Below, in pieces: positions 32,548 to 45,130 of a DNA stretch of 64,000 nucleotides. Numbering within the stretch: the stretch's first letter is position 1; each line of letters starts with the position of its first letter. Source of the stretch: Siphonodentalium dalli (taxonomy: Eukaryota; Mollusca; Scaphopoda; Gadilida; Siphonodentaliidae); assembly GCA_032622095.1 (NCBI GenBank), contig CP136061.1, forward strand, positions 118,432,754-118,496,753, written 5' to 3'. The notes beneath the pieces were generated by a model that did not search any database, was not told the origin of the DNA, and worked only from the letters and a program-made list of their open reading frames with translations. A program made the translations under genes and the position numbers.

Positions 32548-34524
32548 CCTTTTCTATACTGAATGGATTCTCCCACCCAGTTATAAACGTATGCATTGCA
32601 ATGGTCTATTTTATTCATTTGGAAGGGTGTTCAGGTAATATAAAAGCAGGCGGCAGATACCAAATTGATAATATCCACGTGCAGAATGATTCATATGCAA
32701 AAAGGTGGGAACTGTTCAGATAATAAGTTCAAAAATCGACCTGTGGTCGTTTGTTGAACATATTATCTGAACATGTCCAAAGAGAACTAGTCACCAATGA
32801 ATATTTAGTATAGAAGCGGTTATTTGGCAAATTGATCAGGAGCGTCCACCATCGCGCGTACACGACTAAGTGAAAATCGCTCACAAAAACGTGGCTATAT
32901 GTGGTTTGTAATTTTGTGTTTTTGAACTTTCAAATGCAGGCATTTCCTTTTGGGTCCAGTGAGCATTCTTCTCCTTGGAAATCCGTTTGATCCAGTTGGA
33001 ATATTATTTCTCATGACATACGTCAACCAATTATCAATATCCAGCTATAAACTGGGGACGAGTTGTAGATTATATTTATTACATGATCCAAAACCTCAAC
33101 AAAACATACTTAAATCAACAAATGGGACGCGAAACTAACATCGGCTTCTATAAGGCATGCGATGTTTGCCCGCATAAAGAAATAGTCCCAGATAAATAAA
33201 GACTCTTTGGCGTATCTAATGGCGTATATTTCATGACATAACTTTTCAAACTCTTCCTTCATTATAGTTTGTTGGAAAAATATTGGAAGCCATAGTATTT
33301 GGAGACGTAGTGTACGGAATGTAAACATGCGACAAACCGGAAGTCAAAGTTCACATGGCACTATTTCCTGTTATTAAACGAACGTTTAATATCACAATTT
33401 ATAGAATGGGTTTATCGAATGGAATAATGGCAGAATAATGTAATAAACAATGTTACGCGACGGTAACTACTATATTCCATTGACAACGTAAACGTTAAAT
33501 ACTGAAAATATTAGAATTGAAGGTGCAGTTCACCGGTACTGAAAATGGTATTTATTATACACACAGAGAGGCAGGGATGCTGTGCAAACACGAGAGGACA
33601 TTGCGCTCGAGTGTTGTACAAAATGGTCGCTGCCTCGAATGAATTGATTCACCTCACCAGTTCAATCAAATGATTATTCTGTTTATTATATTCCACAAAA
33701 ACATCTGATTTACGAGAAATCCGAATAATACCGCCATCATATACCCAGTGACGCATACAGTTCGATAGCGCGTATAAATACATAACATGCTAGTTAAAGT
33801 GACATAATTCACCAGTTAAATTATCGTTTATAATCGATCACTCGAGAAATCAAAGTAAATCACACATAGGAATGCCAAAAAATATGTCAATTTCTTACGA
33901 ATGGGGCAATGTAATGGGCTACAGGTTGACATATTGAGAATATCCATCGGTGCAGAACAAGGTTGAAAATTAGTCCCGTGTTTTGTCTATGTCTGTGATT
34001 GAACCTACTCCGGCGTAAAATGACCCGCCTGCAAGAATACAGAATTATGCCTACATAATTCTCAAAAAGTAGGTCCGCGTCAAATTTTCCCTTCGATTTC
34101 GACAGACACAATCATAATGTTTGAAAAGTGGGTTGTGCACGTTGAAAGAAAACTAAAATTTGACGTCCATGAAAACATGGACCATCATCTATTTGATACA
34201 TTAATATATCACAGGGTCTTGCATCCAAAATAAATATTTATACAACATAAGTTTTTTTTATTCAAGTCCCTGTGTAATATACTAGTGACGTAAGTCGAAA
34301 GTCGTGGCAGTAACGCGTCAATACGTCATTGTGTGCGTGGTGTGATATGATAAGCACAACGAAATAGTTCCAATACCGAATATCTATCAACTGGATAAAC
34401 TGTAAGATAAATGTGTTATCATCACCCTGCATGCTGCTTCCTGTAATTGATGTGTTCAATGTTCGCAACTTTCTATGCTATGCTGTAGGCCGGGACATGA
34501 TTAGATGGTCTCCTGCACCGCCCC
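32548..34524. other. Unassigned stretch
   Basis: A short inverted pair, TGTTCAGATAATA at 32711 and TATTATCTGAACA at 32760, but no gene or repeat family recognised in nearly 2 kb. Confidence 0.3.
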
Positions 34525-34910
34525 CTGAAACTTTCAACTGTACACCACCTTGAACCAGACCAACCCATTTACACCCCGTGTATTGGTAATTTCCAACTGT
34601 ACCTCAAGATTTCCAACTGTTGGATATTTCACATCTGACACATCCCTAAGGTTGGAAAATTTCCAACTGATGAGCTCTTCAGACAAAATGTTATTATCAA
34701 AAACAGAAAAATATGTAAAAGTTGGTCCAAAAGCAACAAATTCCCCACTAATTGCTGGTTGGACTATCAAGCAGTGGGAACAATTTCAACCTAAATGTGG
34801 TGTAAAATTTCCCAAATAATGTCCATGTCATGTTATTTCCATCTTTTGAAAAATTTGACCCAAGTTGGTGTGAGACACCCCCCTTGTCGTCACGTCCCTA
34901 ACTCTAGCAC
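34525..34910 (-). repeat. Repeat H, inverted copy
   Basis: Minus strand begins TTAGGGACGTGACGACAAGG, GGTGTCTCACACCAACTTGG, then GGAAATTTTCCAAC-type blocks. Comparable in length to the H halves of the tandem array. Confidence 0.6.
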
Positions 34911-36272
34911 GTGTCATATAACACAGACGTAAATAGCGAATGCAGTGATACTAGAATTTAAAAAGATATTGTGACATTAGGGGCAATAGTTGCATATTGA
35001 CTGAACTAAAATACAGCATTAAAAAACACTGACAACTTGTCAGTGACAAGGCTGACTAGATTTGCCCAACCTGAGTACAACTGAACCACTTCCAGTGCAA
35101 ATGGGTACTAGAATACACCAGTTGCAATGCGGAGCACCAATTAGGAATGTTTTCTTAATTATTACGGTATTTATGTATTTTTGCATCTGGACTAATTGCA
35201 GCCTACTGTCATCGTGGCGCTTTATCGCCATCCCCCTCTTAATGTGTGGTGTACTTTTTCACATGGTTTATCACTAATTTGTATTATATTGTATACACTG
35301 GAGCTCTCACAGCGAGGACGTTGAACAATAAATACTGCATGGGTACTTCTGTACCATATATACTTTCAATGCAATTGGGTACAAGAATGCCAATTTTGTG
35401 GACCTGGGTACATTCGTACACAAAATCGCAGGATAACGACCCACTCAGTGTCAATCGCTATGTAAATTATTTTATTTTTTTTTAAAGCTATTAACAGGTG
35501 TAGTGATCATCAAAATTCAGTTATTATGTAATTATCCCCTTATTTCGCTGAAATGAAGGTAACATATCTCAGTGATGGACGCTCGGGGCATTTTTTTTTT
35601 TGCAAGGCACATGAAACTAAGCAGGTGTATTCGCTTGGATAGAGACACCCTTTAGGAAACTATTCGTATCCACGTTAAGCGCATCCTATACCAGACACTC
35701 ACACGTTTACGCCAGGAGGAACACGTTCCCTCCATGTGGCATAATATACGCTATAACATTTGCATTCCCGGGGTAAGATCACACGCTTTATAATTGAAGA
35801 TAAAGGCCATTCGTGGCATCGGGGTGTATTTCTCGACTCCACACGTCTCTATTGTACTGATCAATAAAGTCTGTGCGCAAGTGGCTTTGATGAGATTAAA
35901 ACAACACGGGTTTGTAGAGTGGTGCGCTTTATTACGTGTTCTGCATAAAATGTGCACCGTTGTTCATCCATGGCAATCAGTTGATCAGTGCTCTGTGGTG
36001 GGGTGTTACGCTATCGTCATGGTAAGCGTACTTCCTCCTATACGTTTTATCGTGTTCGTGTTTTATTCCACAATCTTTAGCAAAGTAATGGATGTTAGGA
36101 CATAATTATGGGATGTACCTGCACGGAACATCGGCATCCTTTGAGATACCCGAATTCTTTGCACTATATACAATATGTTTCAACCGAGAGTAGGTTTCCA
36201 TCCCTTGGGGATACTGGAACTCACCGTTACTCACGTACAGTCGGTTATTTAAAAACCAGCGAGGAATAAAAC
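34911..36272. other. Unassigned stretch
   Basis: No supported feature; both strands carry only short overlapping frames. Confidence 0.3.
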
Positions 36273-36509
36273 AAGGCTGAAAACAGCGTGTCTGACATGG
36301 GAATGAGGTCACCAGAGGGTGAATTTAGTGACGCTATCCCGCATGGCGGGCTATGTATATAGCGTCACCAAATTCACACTATGTGAACCCCATTCTGCTT
36401 AGGCCTCAATTGCTAGAATCAGATTGAAGTTCCCCAGTCGACGTTGTTGATGTTCATCCACCTCGATTATGCATTTTATCTTCTGCACATTAGGGGATAC
36501 AGACACTGA

Positions 36510-37834
36510 AAAGAAGAGAGAGAGAGAGATTGTTTATTCCTCCACACACGGGAGACGTAGTGTACAACGTATATACAATTACATAATCAAAAAACATTAA
36601 GAATAATAAGGCGTTACGTATGTGTTATCAGAACAGACACGAATGCATCGTGTGAAATTAGAAGCAATTATTGTACTATATATACGTGTATATATAACGT
36701 CAATACTATCCCATATACACATGTATATATAATAAATTGCATGGCGATTGCAATCACAGAGGTCATATATCTACTAATTATAATTATACGTCAATGTCTA
36801 TAATGGCATATAATAAATTAGATATCGATATATGGTGGCATTCCATATAATATACAGAGATGCGATGTTATCATTGATATTGTGATATTCGTATACTTTA
36901 GTATACTGTAGATAGTAATAATAAAATTGTATTGTTACATATGCTATTTGTTTCCCGACAAATTTGGGATATTAAAGATCAGCAGTATACATGATGCATG
37001 AATCTATATAGGAGTCGCCACTCGCAAACAATCATATGTAACATAATACACTTATGAACGAGAAGCAGTCTGTGAATAAACTATTTTCATTGGGAATATC
37101 TGAGGGATCAAGTCCGCCCAGCGACTGGCATCCAAATGCATACATTAGAAATTCATTGCAAGACAATTGATCCATCGTGACAAAGATTGAGATACCGTGG
37201 ACATTAATAATTCTATACCAGAAGCAGTTCTTCAGTTGAACTATATGTGGTGAGAAACAATGGAGAAACATGTGTTCAACCTGGTTATGGTACAAATGGC
37301 CACAGTGTTTGCAGATAGTATTATTATCATATGTCGTGCGGTTGAGAATGTTAGCCATTTGTACCGCTTTCTGTAGATAATTAGGGTTGTGCCAACAGAG
37401 CTTCCATCCCCTCCAGGTAGACATATGGCAAGGTTTTACTCTGCGAAAAAACTCAAGGGAGTCCACTCGTTCAGGTTGATTTGGTTGTGACGTTGTGTGA
37501 GACATATTCTGTTTCACAATAGCTTTCCAATGTGATTGAATAGGGAAGAATCCTGTTTCAGCGAATGATGTGAGATACTCATATAGGTTGTATTTTGTAA
37601 GAATAGGAATAATGTCTCCTGTGAAGCCAATTGGAGGGCGTTTAAATATTATATAACCATGTAGATTGAATAGGAAAATGCGGAGAGCGACACGGTGGTT
37701 GCATGGTAAATTTATTAAGGTGCCCATGAATAAAAGTTTTTTCTTTTCAATTTCGAGTCTGAGTGGATTGACTCCGAGCAGAGACAATGCGATTTCTGTG
37801 CTCGCCCTTGTCGGTAGACCTTGATATCGATATT
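36510..37834 (-). mobile_element. 5'-truncated LINE inserted in MITE C4
   Basis: Minus strand: RT C-terminal frame, a long AT-rich 3' UTR with TATATA patches, then GAGGAATAAACAATCTCTCT at the end, i.e. an AATAAA followed by a (CT)n tail. Tail type is different from the LINE at 11.9-12.7 kb, so it is a separate family. Confidence 0.8.
37032..37832 (-). pseudogene. LINE reverse transcriptase C-terminal region with zf-RVT-like zinc finger
   Basis: The frame opens at the insertion boundary without an ATG; the first residues YQGLPTRASTEIAL are typical of the region after the RT domain of LINE ORF2. Further on, CKHCGHLYHNQVEHMFLHC (Cys159, Cys162, His172, Cys177 counted from the 37787 start) is the CCHC zinc finger seen at the end of many non-LTR reverse transcriptases. 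The catalytic domain is missing, so it is an inactive 5'-truncated copy, though this remnant has no internal stop over about 265 codons, implying a fairly young insertion. Confidence 0.8.
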
Positions 37835-37968
37835 TCCCAGAAGATGAGGCCTAAGCATAATGTGGTCCACAGAGGGTGAATTTGGTTATACCGCTGTGCG
37901 GAGCAGTATCACTAAATTCACCCTCTAGGTGCCTCGTTATGCAAATGTCAGACACTATTTCCAAGCTT

Positions 37969-40209
37969 AGAATAACACGCCATGGTAAACTAGTGACCAA
38001 CAATGGAACTGAGCCAGCGCCATAGCAACCAGTCGAATGAAAACTGAGTAGTTGTCAGGCAAAACTATCTTATTCTGCTTGTGGGTGTATATATCCCATA
38101 CGATGAAGTGTTGTCGATCATATTGATAACGACACATGATTTAACCATAAGCTGTCACGGAATACGTTAAAACAATTGGTTGACGTTTACAGACATATTA
38201 GGGACTTGTTCGGGTGCGTGAAATTTATAAGTTAGTACTCAGGCGCTACATGTATGTCAATATGGGGAATGTAACATTCTACTAACATCGCCAATATTTC
38301 AAAGAAATCAACCATACCACTCCATAGAAAACATCGTCGGAACTGCGCCCAATTATAATATTTACATCTCGATCCGGGACGCATCTATCGGCGATAATCT
38401 AACACAAATGATTTCGCCATCGAGAGCCATTGGCCCATTGCATTTAATTAATATATAAAAATGACAATGTGTATCGTCAATTTGGATCGATATTAGTAAC
38501 AAATAACAACTTTGAGCAAGATTATTCTATAGTTCTATTTGATCACCCAACCGGAGTGTTTCACATCACTTTAATCGCCAAATAAATTATAAGTATAAAA
38601 TTATGTCACATGTATACACTAGGACTCAGCTCAGCTCAAACCCGCATCTTCCATTACAACACATGATAGTCAAAAATAGCTACATTAGCACGGTACCTTC
38701 CCCCAAGAATAGTCATATTGGACTGCATGTCAAAATCAATTCGCACCCATCATCCCAACGTGTCAATGTAAAATCGTGCGGTTCCCAGCAGCATACTTGT
38801 CAGCAGGATAAATACTTCTGTAACTAAAGTGGTTGACAGGAAGACAGCACATACGAAGGCTATGTCGACCATGAATGGCAGGACGCCGTAACATTTCATA
38901 TCATATTATTTCTATTTTTGTGTTAAAATTGTAAGCATTCTGACAAATAAACTATATATATATCTACATGTATCTATATATCGATTAAGGTTACACCTCG
39001 ATAAACTAAATCACGAGTGGTTCATGACGTTCATCACTTTTCCAGATGGCACAAGTGCGCGAACTATTGTATACGCTCGTTTTATGTCATTGGTATGTCC
39101 GCCCGTTTGTCGAGCCGTCTTGCCGTCTGTCCGTCCGTATGTTCGCGATTGGTTTCAGGGTGATAACTGAATGGATTGAAAGGTGGTACAATGGAAGTTT
39201 ATATTAGCCAAACATAAAGGTCAAGTTCGCATTTGGGTTCCGCCCGCCATTGTTCACGAGATTTATGGACCTTTGTTGGAAATACAACGGGCGTATTTTG
39301 CCACGCCCTATTGGTGATCTTGTTGGGACTTGAGGCTAGCACGTATTTGCGTGCAACAAGCTGCATGACCAATGAAATGAAGTTTCTCTATACAACTGGG
39401 TGCGTGATTGGCAGTTGTCTGTTTCCAAGCATAGCTGTTATTTACATTTCAGTTGCCAATTTTAGTTGTCAATATAATAGTGCCGTTATCGGTTGTGTGT
39501 TAACCAATCAGATGCACCATATATACTTCGGAGCTTTTTTCAGCGTCGGAGGTGTCTGCTGCCCCTGTGTGCACGAAGATCTAAAACAGAGCCTTTATTT
39601 AGTAGCAGCCACTTTGTGCGCTTCGCGCATATTTTGATCGATTAAATATTTGGATTTTATTTTTATTTTTATTTATTTCATTATTAATATTTTTAACCAA
39701 ATTATGAAAATCTAACGCCGTTATAATATCCGCTCACCCCGAGTCACCACGCTAAAATTGGTTGAAATCTGACCGACCTATAGTGTGTTATCAGTCGATA
39801 CCGAATTACTTTTGTTTCATAATTAGCCTCTAAATCCGGCCTAATATTTTTAGTAAGACACACGTGTATTATCGGCACGCAAAGTAACGTCAGAGCTTAG
39901 CGCAAAGCTATCGATGTCAATGTCGGAACTTTATAATTATGTTAATTAGAATATAATTATGATATTCATTTTGTGTTGGGTTATTTAGTGTTGACTGTGA
40001 GATAAACATGGGTGATAATGGTGGTTGAACAATTTTGCCGACATGAAAAAACAGATTTAAAATGGAACTATACTTTCTTTACTTCCTCTTTGGTTGTGAT
40101 AAGGAAATCAATATTAATTTGTTTAACTCCAGCCGTTTCGAGATCGTTTTTCCTTGCTAAAATGTGATTATGTGGTAAAACGGATCACATATTCGTCGCA
40201 ACTCAGGCC
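37969..40209. other. Unassigned stretch
   Basis: No gene supported. 39160-39510 contains several CCAAT/ATTGG motifs (about 39158, 39310, 39368, 39407, 39505), which could mark a promoter or be chance. A 134-codon frame at 39233-39637 has no ATG start and no recognisable family. Confidence 0.3.
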
Positions 40210-40293
40210 GAAATGTATTTACCTTGTCCACTAAATTCTATTCGAGCCTCGGTAAAGTTCGGCTCGAATCGATTTAGTGCACTCGGTTAATTT
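40210..40293. repeat. Hairpin-forming inverted repeat
   Basis: TCCACTAAATTCTATTCGAGCC (split 40227-40248) pairs with GGCTCGAATCGATTTAGTGC (40261-40280), loop about 12 bp, with weaker outer pairing CGAAATG / ATTTCG. Confidence 0.6.
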
Positions 40294-40985
40294 CGTATAT
40301 AATCATTAGAGATCCTTTATATACGTAATATTTGGCTTTCAAAGGAGCCATGTCAATTTAATGTATGAACTTCCTGATGCATTGGTGGATTTAACATATT
40401 TTCAGTTGGAGTCACATCTTTAACCGAGACTTCTGTAAGTATGCCACGGCGCTCTAGAAAATAAACCAGCGGGTAACAAAACAAGAATCCGATGCATGCG
40501 TAGCCTGATGAACCCTAATAATATCCATAGAAAGTATCCTCAATGGTACCATTATATGATATAATCACTCCATCTACTTTTAGCGAGCTCTCAGCATCGT
40601 TGGCTATTACCACAAGTTCTCGTTCACATATTTCGTTTGTTTGATCTTTGACTTATCATTTTTGAGTGCGCAACAGTTATGCTGTTATTAGCGGCAGTAA
40701 GGAGGCGATAGAAGCACATACTATCCGCATAACAAATGTGGACCACTGAGCGATATGTTTCATTGGAAAAATATTATAGCACCGATGCAACTTCCGTGAC
40801 ATTTCGAACGATAATCGCCCGTACGCTTTCACGTGAACCATATAATTCTCTTGGATAACAAATCCATATGGAAAGGGCGTGTTCGTGAACGCACTTGTAT
40901 TCTGTTGTGGGTGCGGTCTTAATTTTGGATTTCCGGAAGTTAATCTATAGAGCAAACGAGAATTGCATGCAGCCTTTGCCTTAAA
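40294..40985. other. Unassigned stretch
   Basis: No supported feature. Confidence 0.3.
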
Positions 40986-41154
40986 CTGCAAGGCAAGAGT
41001 TCAGTCCCCTCGCTACGTCGCTGGTCTGACCACTGCCATCACATACTTAGTGTATATGCAGTTTTAAAAAATAAAGGCAATGTTTCCTTATACATTCTGC
41101 ATGCGTGATGGCAGTGACCAACGCACAGCGAAGCGATTGAACTCTGCCTTGCAG
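40986..41154. repeat. Inverted repeat with about 50-bp arms
   Basis: CTGCAAGGCAAGAGTTCAGT ... ACTGCCATCAC (40986-41041) pairs with GTGATGGCAGTGACCAACGC ... GAACTCTGCCTTGCAG (41105-41154), with several mismatches. Probably a small MITE. Confidence 0.65.
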
Positions 41155-41261
41155 TTTGCATTATTGTCTCTTTCAAACATTGAAGGCAGACGGAGATCAA
41201 GTGACATAAAGCCATACTGTATGACTCCCGTGCATTTCATAACATTCCTCCGGGGGGAATG

Positions 41262-43051
41262 CAGGGGCCTATACTATAGAATACAATTTTTGTAATATCA
41301 GCGTTAATTTGTGATTTACTAATTTTGTAATACATATTTTGTGTTATATAGTATTCGACTGTATTTCTATCAGTGTATTTCTTTCATTGTAGATTGAAAC
41401 TCAACATATGCCCAAAACTCTTTATATGCAAAATACATTGACATGTAATGACTTATATGATCTTTTTGGCGAACCATCTATATACCGGGATTCACTTGAC
41501 CGGAAAATCTTTCCATTTGGTGGAGAAAAAGGGGGCCTGAAAGTTTCATCTGTTCATGTTTTCATAGTACTCGAACGCTACAGCTTTGTAATATGTAAAA
41601 ATTCGCAATACGGAATGATAAAGTACTGGCTAAGCGGGTTCTATAGTACAGCGATAATACCATTTTTGTGAAAATTCATTATTAGATTACAAATGCACAG
41701 GCTACATTGTTGATTTTTCACGACGATTATCCGTGCGGAAAATGGTGAGTGCGATTAGCTGGGTACATGTTCTTTGTAATGCGGTCACGGAATCTCAATT
41801 GTTAACCCATTGAGATGGTTTACGCTCAATGTATTTGAAAGGAGATAGCCATGTCAGCGACCTAGATTTTAATTATGAATGGAATTAAAGAGTTACAGTT
41901 GTCGGGCTTGGGCTCAAAACGTATATATAAACGATCTACGGATACGCGGTGAATCGGGGGTGGTGGCATTTCGTGTTGAAACAGTTACTGATAATTTCAG
42001 GCTAAGTTGCGTTAATAATCAGTGGACCCCAAATATTTACCATGACATTATGTAACATATTTGAACCGCATGGCATTTGTGTGCCCAAGAAGTTTGCGTT
42101 CACCTTGTGGTCTAAACAATTTAATTTGGCCAATAGTGCTGCACAGAATGTTCCATGGGTGGTCCCCCGAACTTAACTTACCAATGTAGTAGTGAGTGTT
42201 GGTTATAATCAAATGTCATATGTTTACCTAAATTCAGCCGCTTAGTTGGGTATAAATGGAAGGCACTGAGAATTAGGTATAGTTTAAGTAGATGGTGCTA
42301 TATATATGTTTTAAAATCGAGGTTGGGTGTCCCCGGAGACCATGGGCGAGAGAGTGTTGGTCCACATTGGAATTTCCAAATGAACACCCATCCTTTACAC
42401 AGGTCGAAAATACCAAGTCCGAGAACAGCCATCGCACCCCCATCATGGGTTGAATTTGTCCAGCTGCATGTTACCTCAAACTTGTCAACTATTAAGGTCT
42501 AGATGTTCCCACTAATATTTCAGCCAGACAAAGCTAGCTAGACAAATTAGGTTCCATCCTTGGTAATATTGCTATATAAAGTTGATGTGGCCATTTGAAC
42601 GGCAACCGATATGTGTGTTTGCCGACCTTTTTCGACAAACCGTTAATAAACATGTAACATAAAACATCGGAAAATGGTAAGTATTCCACACGATACTGAA
42701 AAAATAACTTTTCATCGTGCGCAATTGTGATCAAAATAACCCAAGTAGCGGAAACTAGTCACACATAATGTACCTTTATTCATCAACTAAATCACTCTCC
42801 AACTGAAACAAATAGGCATTGCCATATCATTCGCATATATCATTAGAGTAATTTCCCTTGACAAAATCACAAATGTTTAGATGTGCGTTCAACGAACGGT
42901 GGTCGATAGTACTCGATTTGCCGTCTTTTTGTGATTTACAAGAAATCGCGTTCGCTGTTAGATTACAGTGGTCCATAGTACTCGACACCTTCTGTACGGC
43001 TCAAATAAGCCTGCTATTTCAAAAATTGTATTCTATAGTATAGGCCCCTGA
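41262..43051. mobile_element. 1.8-kb terminal-inverted-repeat element
   Basis: The left end CAGGGGCCTATACTATAGAA, TACAATTTTTG (41262-41292) is repeated exactly in inverted orientation at 43021-43051; homology extends to about 40 bp with two mismatches (AATATCAG versus AATAGCAG). CAGGGG-type ends recall hAT elements, but no clear 8-bp target duplication is visible; the right flank is immediately replaced by LINE copy 2. The interior has no transposase; the longest ATG frame (41408-41671, 87 codons) is unrecognised. Likely non-autonomous. Confidence 0.7.
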
Positions 43052-45120
43052 CCTACCGCCCCACTGCGAGGGGTAAACATTCCTTAATGTGGCACATGGT
43101 TTGTCGTGGGGTGCACCCCGCGAGATGTGGTGTAGGAGACCTGGGGGTAATAGGCCGGCCGTATCACATGAGGCATCTACCTGCGGATGCGACTTAGCTC
43201 ATGGTCCTCTTTGGTCCTACATCTCTTCAAGACGGGTGTTGAGTTGACCGGCTCAAAAATCCGCTAGTCACGCATCTCCACAGTGTTTCAGATTAAATTT
43301 TTGTATTGCTCGCCTGATGATTGAAGTATTGTTTTTTTTCTCACGATTGTTGTTTCTGTTCTCTCCTGTCTCTTTTGTGCTCGTCCTGATGATTGTTGCG
43401 TGTTGAATCCTGTAATGTTCACGCCCTTCTCATTGTGGAGAGGTACCGGAAGGCTGATATATTCAGTGGCTAAACGGGTCACCGCTTCAGCTATGTACCA
43501 GTCTTAGGCACGACCAGAATTCGAAGGATAGTCCACGGTGGCTGCTGAGCTAGTTGTCGATTTTTTTTATTTTTGTATGGCAACTCAAATAAAACAACAA
43601 CGTATTGCTCGTAAGAATGATGGCTCGCCAAGTTCTAATGATGCTGTGGTATTCCCTCAGTACTTGTTTCTTGGCTTTGTCATTGATAAAACACCCCAAA
43701 GCATTGCTGGACAATTGGAATTTGTTAAACCAATCAGGACATGGGCCAAGAAGTCGCTCTCTCTCTCTCTTGATTGATTGTTCACATAAAGTTAAATCTG
43801 ATGTTCGCTGCAGTTAACAAATATTGCACACCAGTGTTGATAACTCCTCACAAGACAGTGAATAGTAGTAGAGCTGTGTTGAGAACTCGTGATATAGCTG
43901 ATTCTTCTGAGTCAGAGATATTGGATGAGTTAGCACCACAGTGAGTTACAGACAGTTGATGGTCAAAAAGTTCAGTTGAACAGTTGTTTTCTGACCTTCA
44001 ATCGGGGCGAACATTCATCGACATTGGAGGTTGGCAATATGAAGATGGATTTAAGTACATATGTTCCAATCCCATTGCGATGTTTTAAATGTCAGGGATA
44101 TGGCCATGGTCAGGAACATTGTAAAGTAAAGAAACCATATGCGCACGATGTTCTATTTCTGGTCATGATCAGAAGGAGTGTACGAATCTTAAGAAATGTT
44201 CAATTGTCAAGGTTCACATGATGCAATGGATCGTTCACGTCCCATTTGGAACTTTGAATTCAAGATTCAAAGCTGAGAAGCATCTGTCATATAGATGCTA
44301 AGAAAATTGTTGGTCCTCGACCATCCATTGCACATATCACATACTCAGCAATCGTGTCTACAAAAAAGCGTGTTGATGCCTTGCACTCAGACACAGAGTC
44401 AAACCAAACTCGTCAGTACCTGTATATCACTCGCAACATAAGTTGCGGCGACTGATAGTATTCCTGTTTCAGAACCCGAAGCGCAGGTTGTGGATACAGT
44501 TTCTGTCGTTGAGACATTTCCTCCGAAACAATCTATGCAAGTTGATCCTATTGTCCCAAAAGAAAAATCGCCTGCTGCTTCGAAACACAGATCGTCAGAG
44601 TCACTCAAAGTCTCAACCGCTTCGACTCTCAGAAAGAGAGGTACATCCTTCAGCTTTTAAAATATGACCAACTGATTGAAGAGAAACGGTTAGCTCTCAA
44701 AGAAAAACAAACAGTATTTGTGGAGCGATGCTGTCGGTTGGGTGAAGTATGACATTCTGTTTCACCCACCCGACCATTAGTTTGACGTATTGATTAAGAT
44801 TCATGCGCGATTCATCAAATATTATAAATAACTTATCACTGCAAAATCTGATTTTAAAAGCTACTTTAAGTATTTCGATGTCGATCCTTGGTAAATTTCT
44901 TGTTCCTATTTATTATCTATTATTGTACTACTTTTAAACGTTTTATTGTATGATTGCGCACAAGTCATTTCTTGAATTTATATTCCTGACTCCAGGTGGA
45001 AACATTTATCTGCACAGTTGCTTCGCTACGATCCTTTTTGATACCTGATTCTATTCTTGGTCGTGATATGGCCTAGCGGCTAAAACGGCGTTAAACCCTC
45101 AATCAATCAATAAATCAATC
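43050..45120 (+). mobile_element. ORF1-bearing LINE copy 2
   Basis: Plus-strand non-LTR element: leader 43050-43576, ORF1 region 43577-44660, 3' region 44690-45080 with GTTTAACGCCGTTTTAG-like block read on minus, and a CAATCAATCAATAAATCAAT tail (45096-45118). Co-linear with copy 1 once insertions are removed. No ORF2 between ORF1 and the 3' region. Confidence 0.8.
43577..44660 (+). pseudogene. LINE ORF1 (gag-like) with zinc knuckle, frameshifted
   Basis: Starts MATQIKQQRIARKNDGSP, then VIDKTPQSIAGQLE. A frameshift near 43770 passes to a frame with LLIDCSHKVKSD. The middle section encodes LTFNRGEHSSTLEVGNMKMD followed by CFKCQGYGHGQEHC, a CCHC zinc knuckle. The C-terminal frame (about 44450-44650) is a low-complexity tail, VSEPEAQVVDTVS and KHRSSESLKVSTASTLRKRG. 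ORF1 proteins of this kind bind the element RNA. At least three frame changes make it inactive. Confidence 0.75.
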
Positions 45121-45130
45121 CAAAACAATT

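Larger units (their letters stand above)
36273..37968. mobile_element. MITE family C, copy C4, split by a LINE fragment
   Basis: Left hairpin 36288-36405 and right hairpin 37846-37945 are the two inverted terminal modules of family C. Interior flank CACCTCGATTATGCATTTTA at 36468 and TTTCCCAGAAGATG at 37832 match the interior of C1 in inverted order. Between them lies a 1.3-kb LINE fragment. Confidence 0.75.

Noticed and set aside
35794-36105. 103-codon frame with a minus-strand counterpart
   Set aside because: Both strands open over the same segment without family features.
39233-39637. 134-codon frame with hydrophobic and Cys-rich stretches
   Set aside because: No ATG start, no family motif, and no splice context; membrane-like segments can arise from T-rich DNA.
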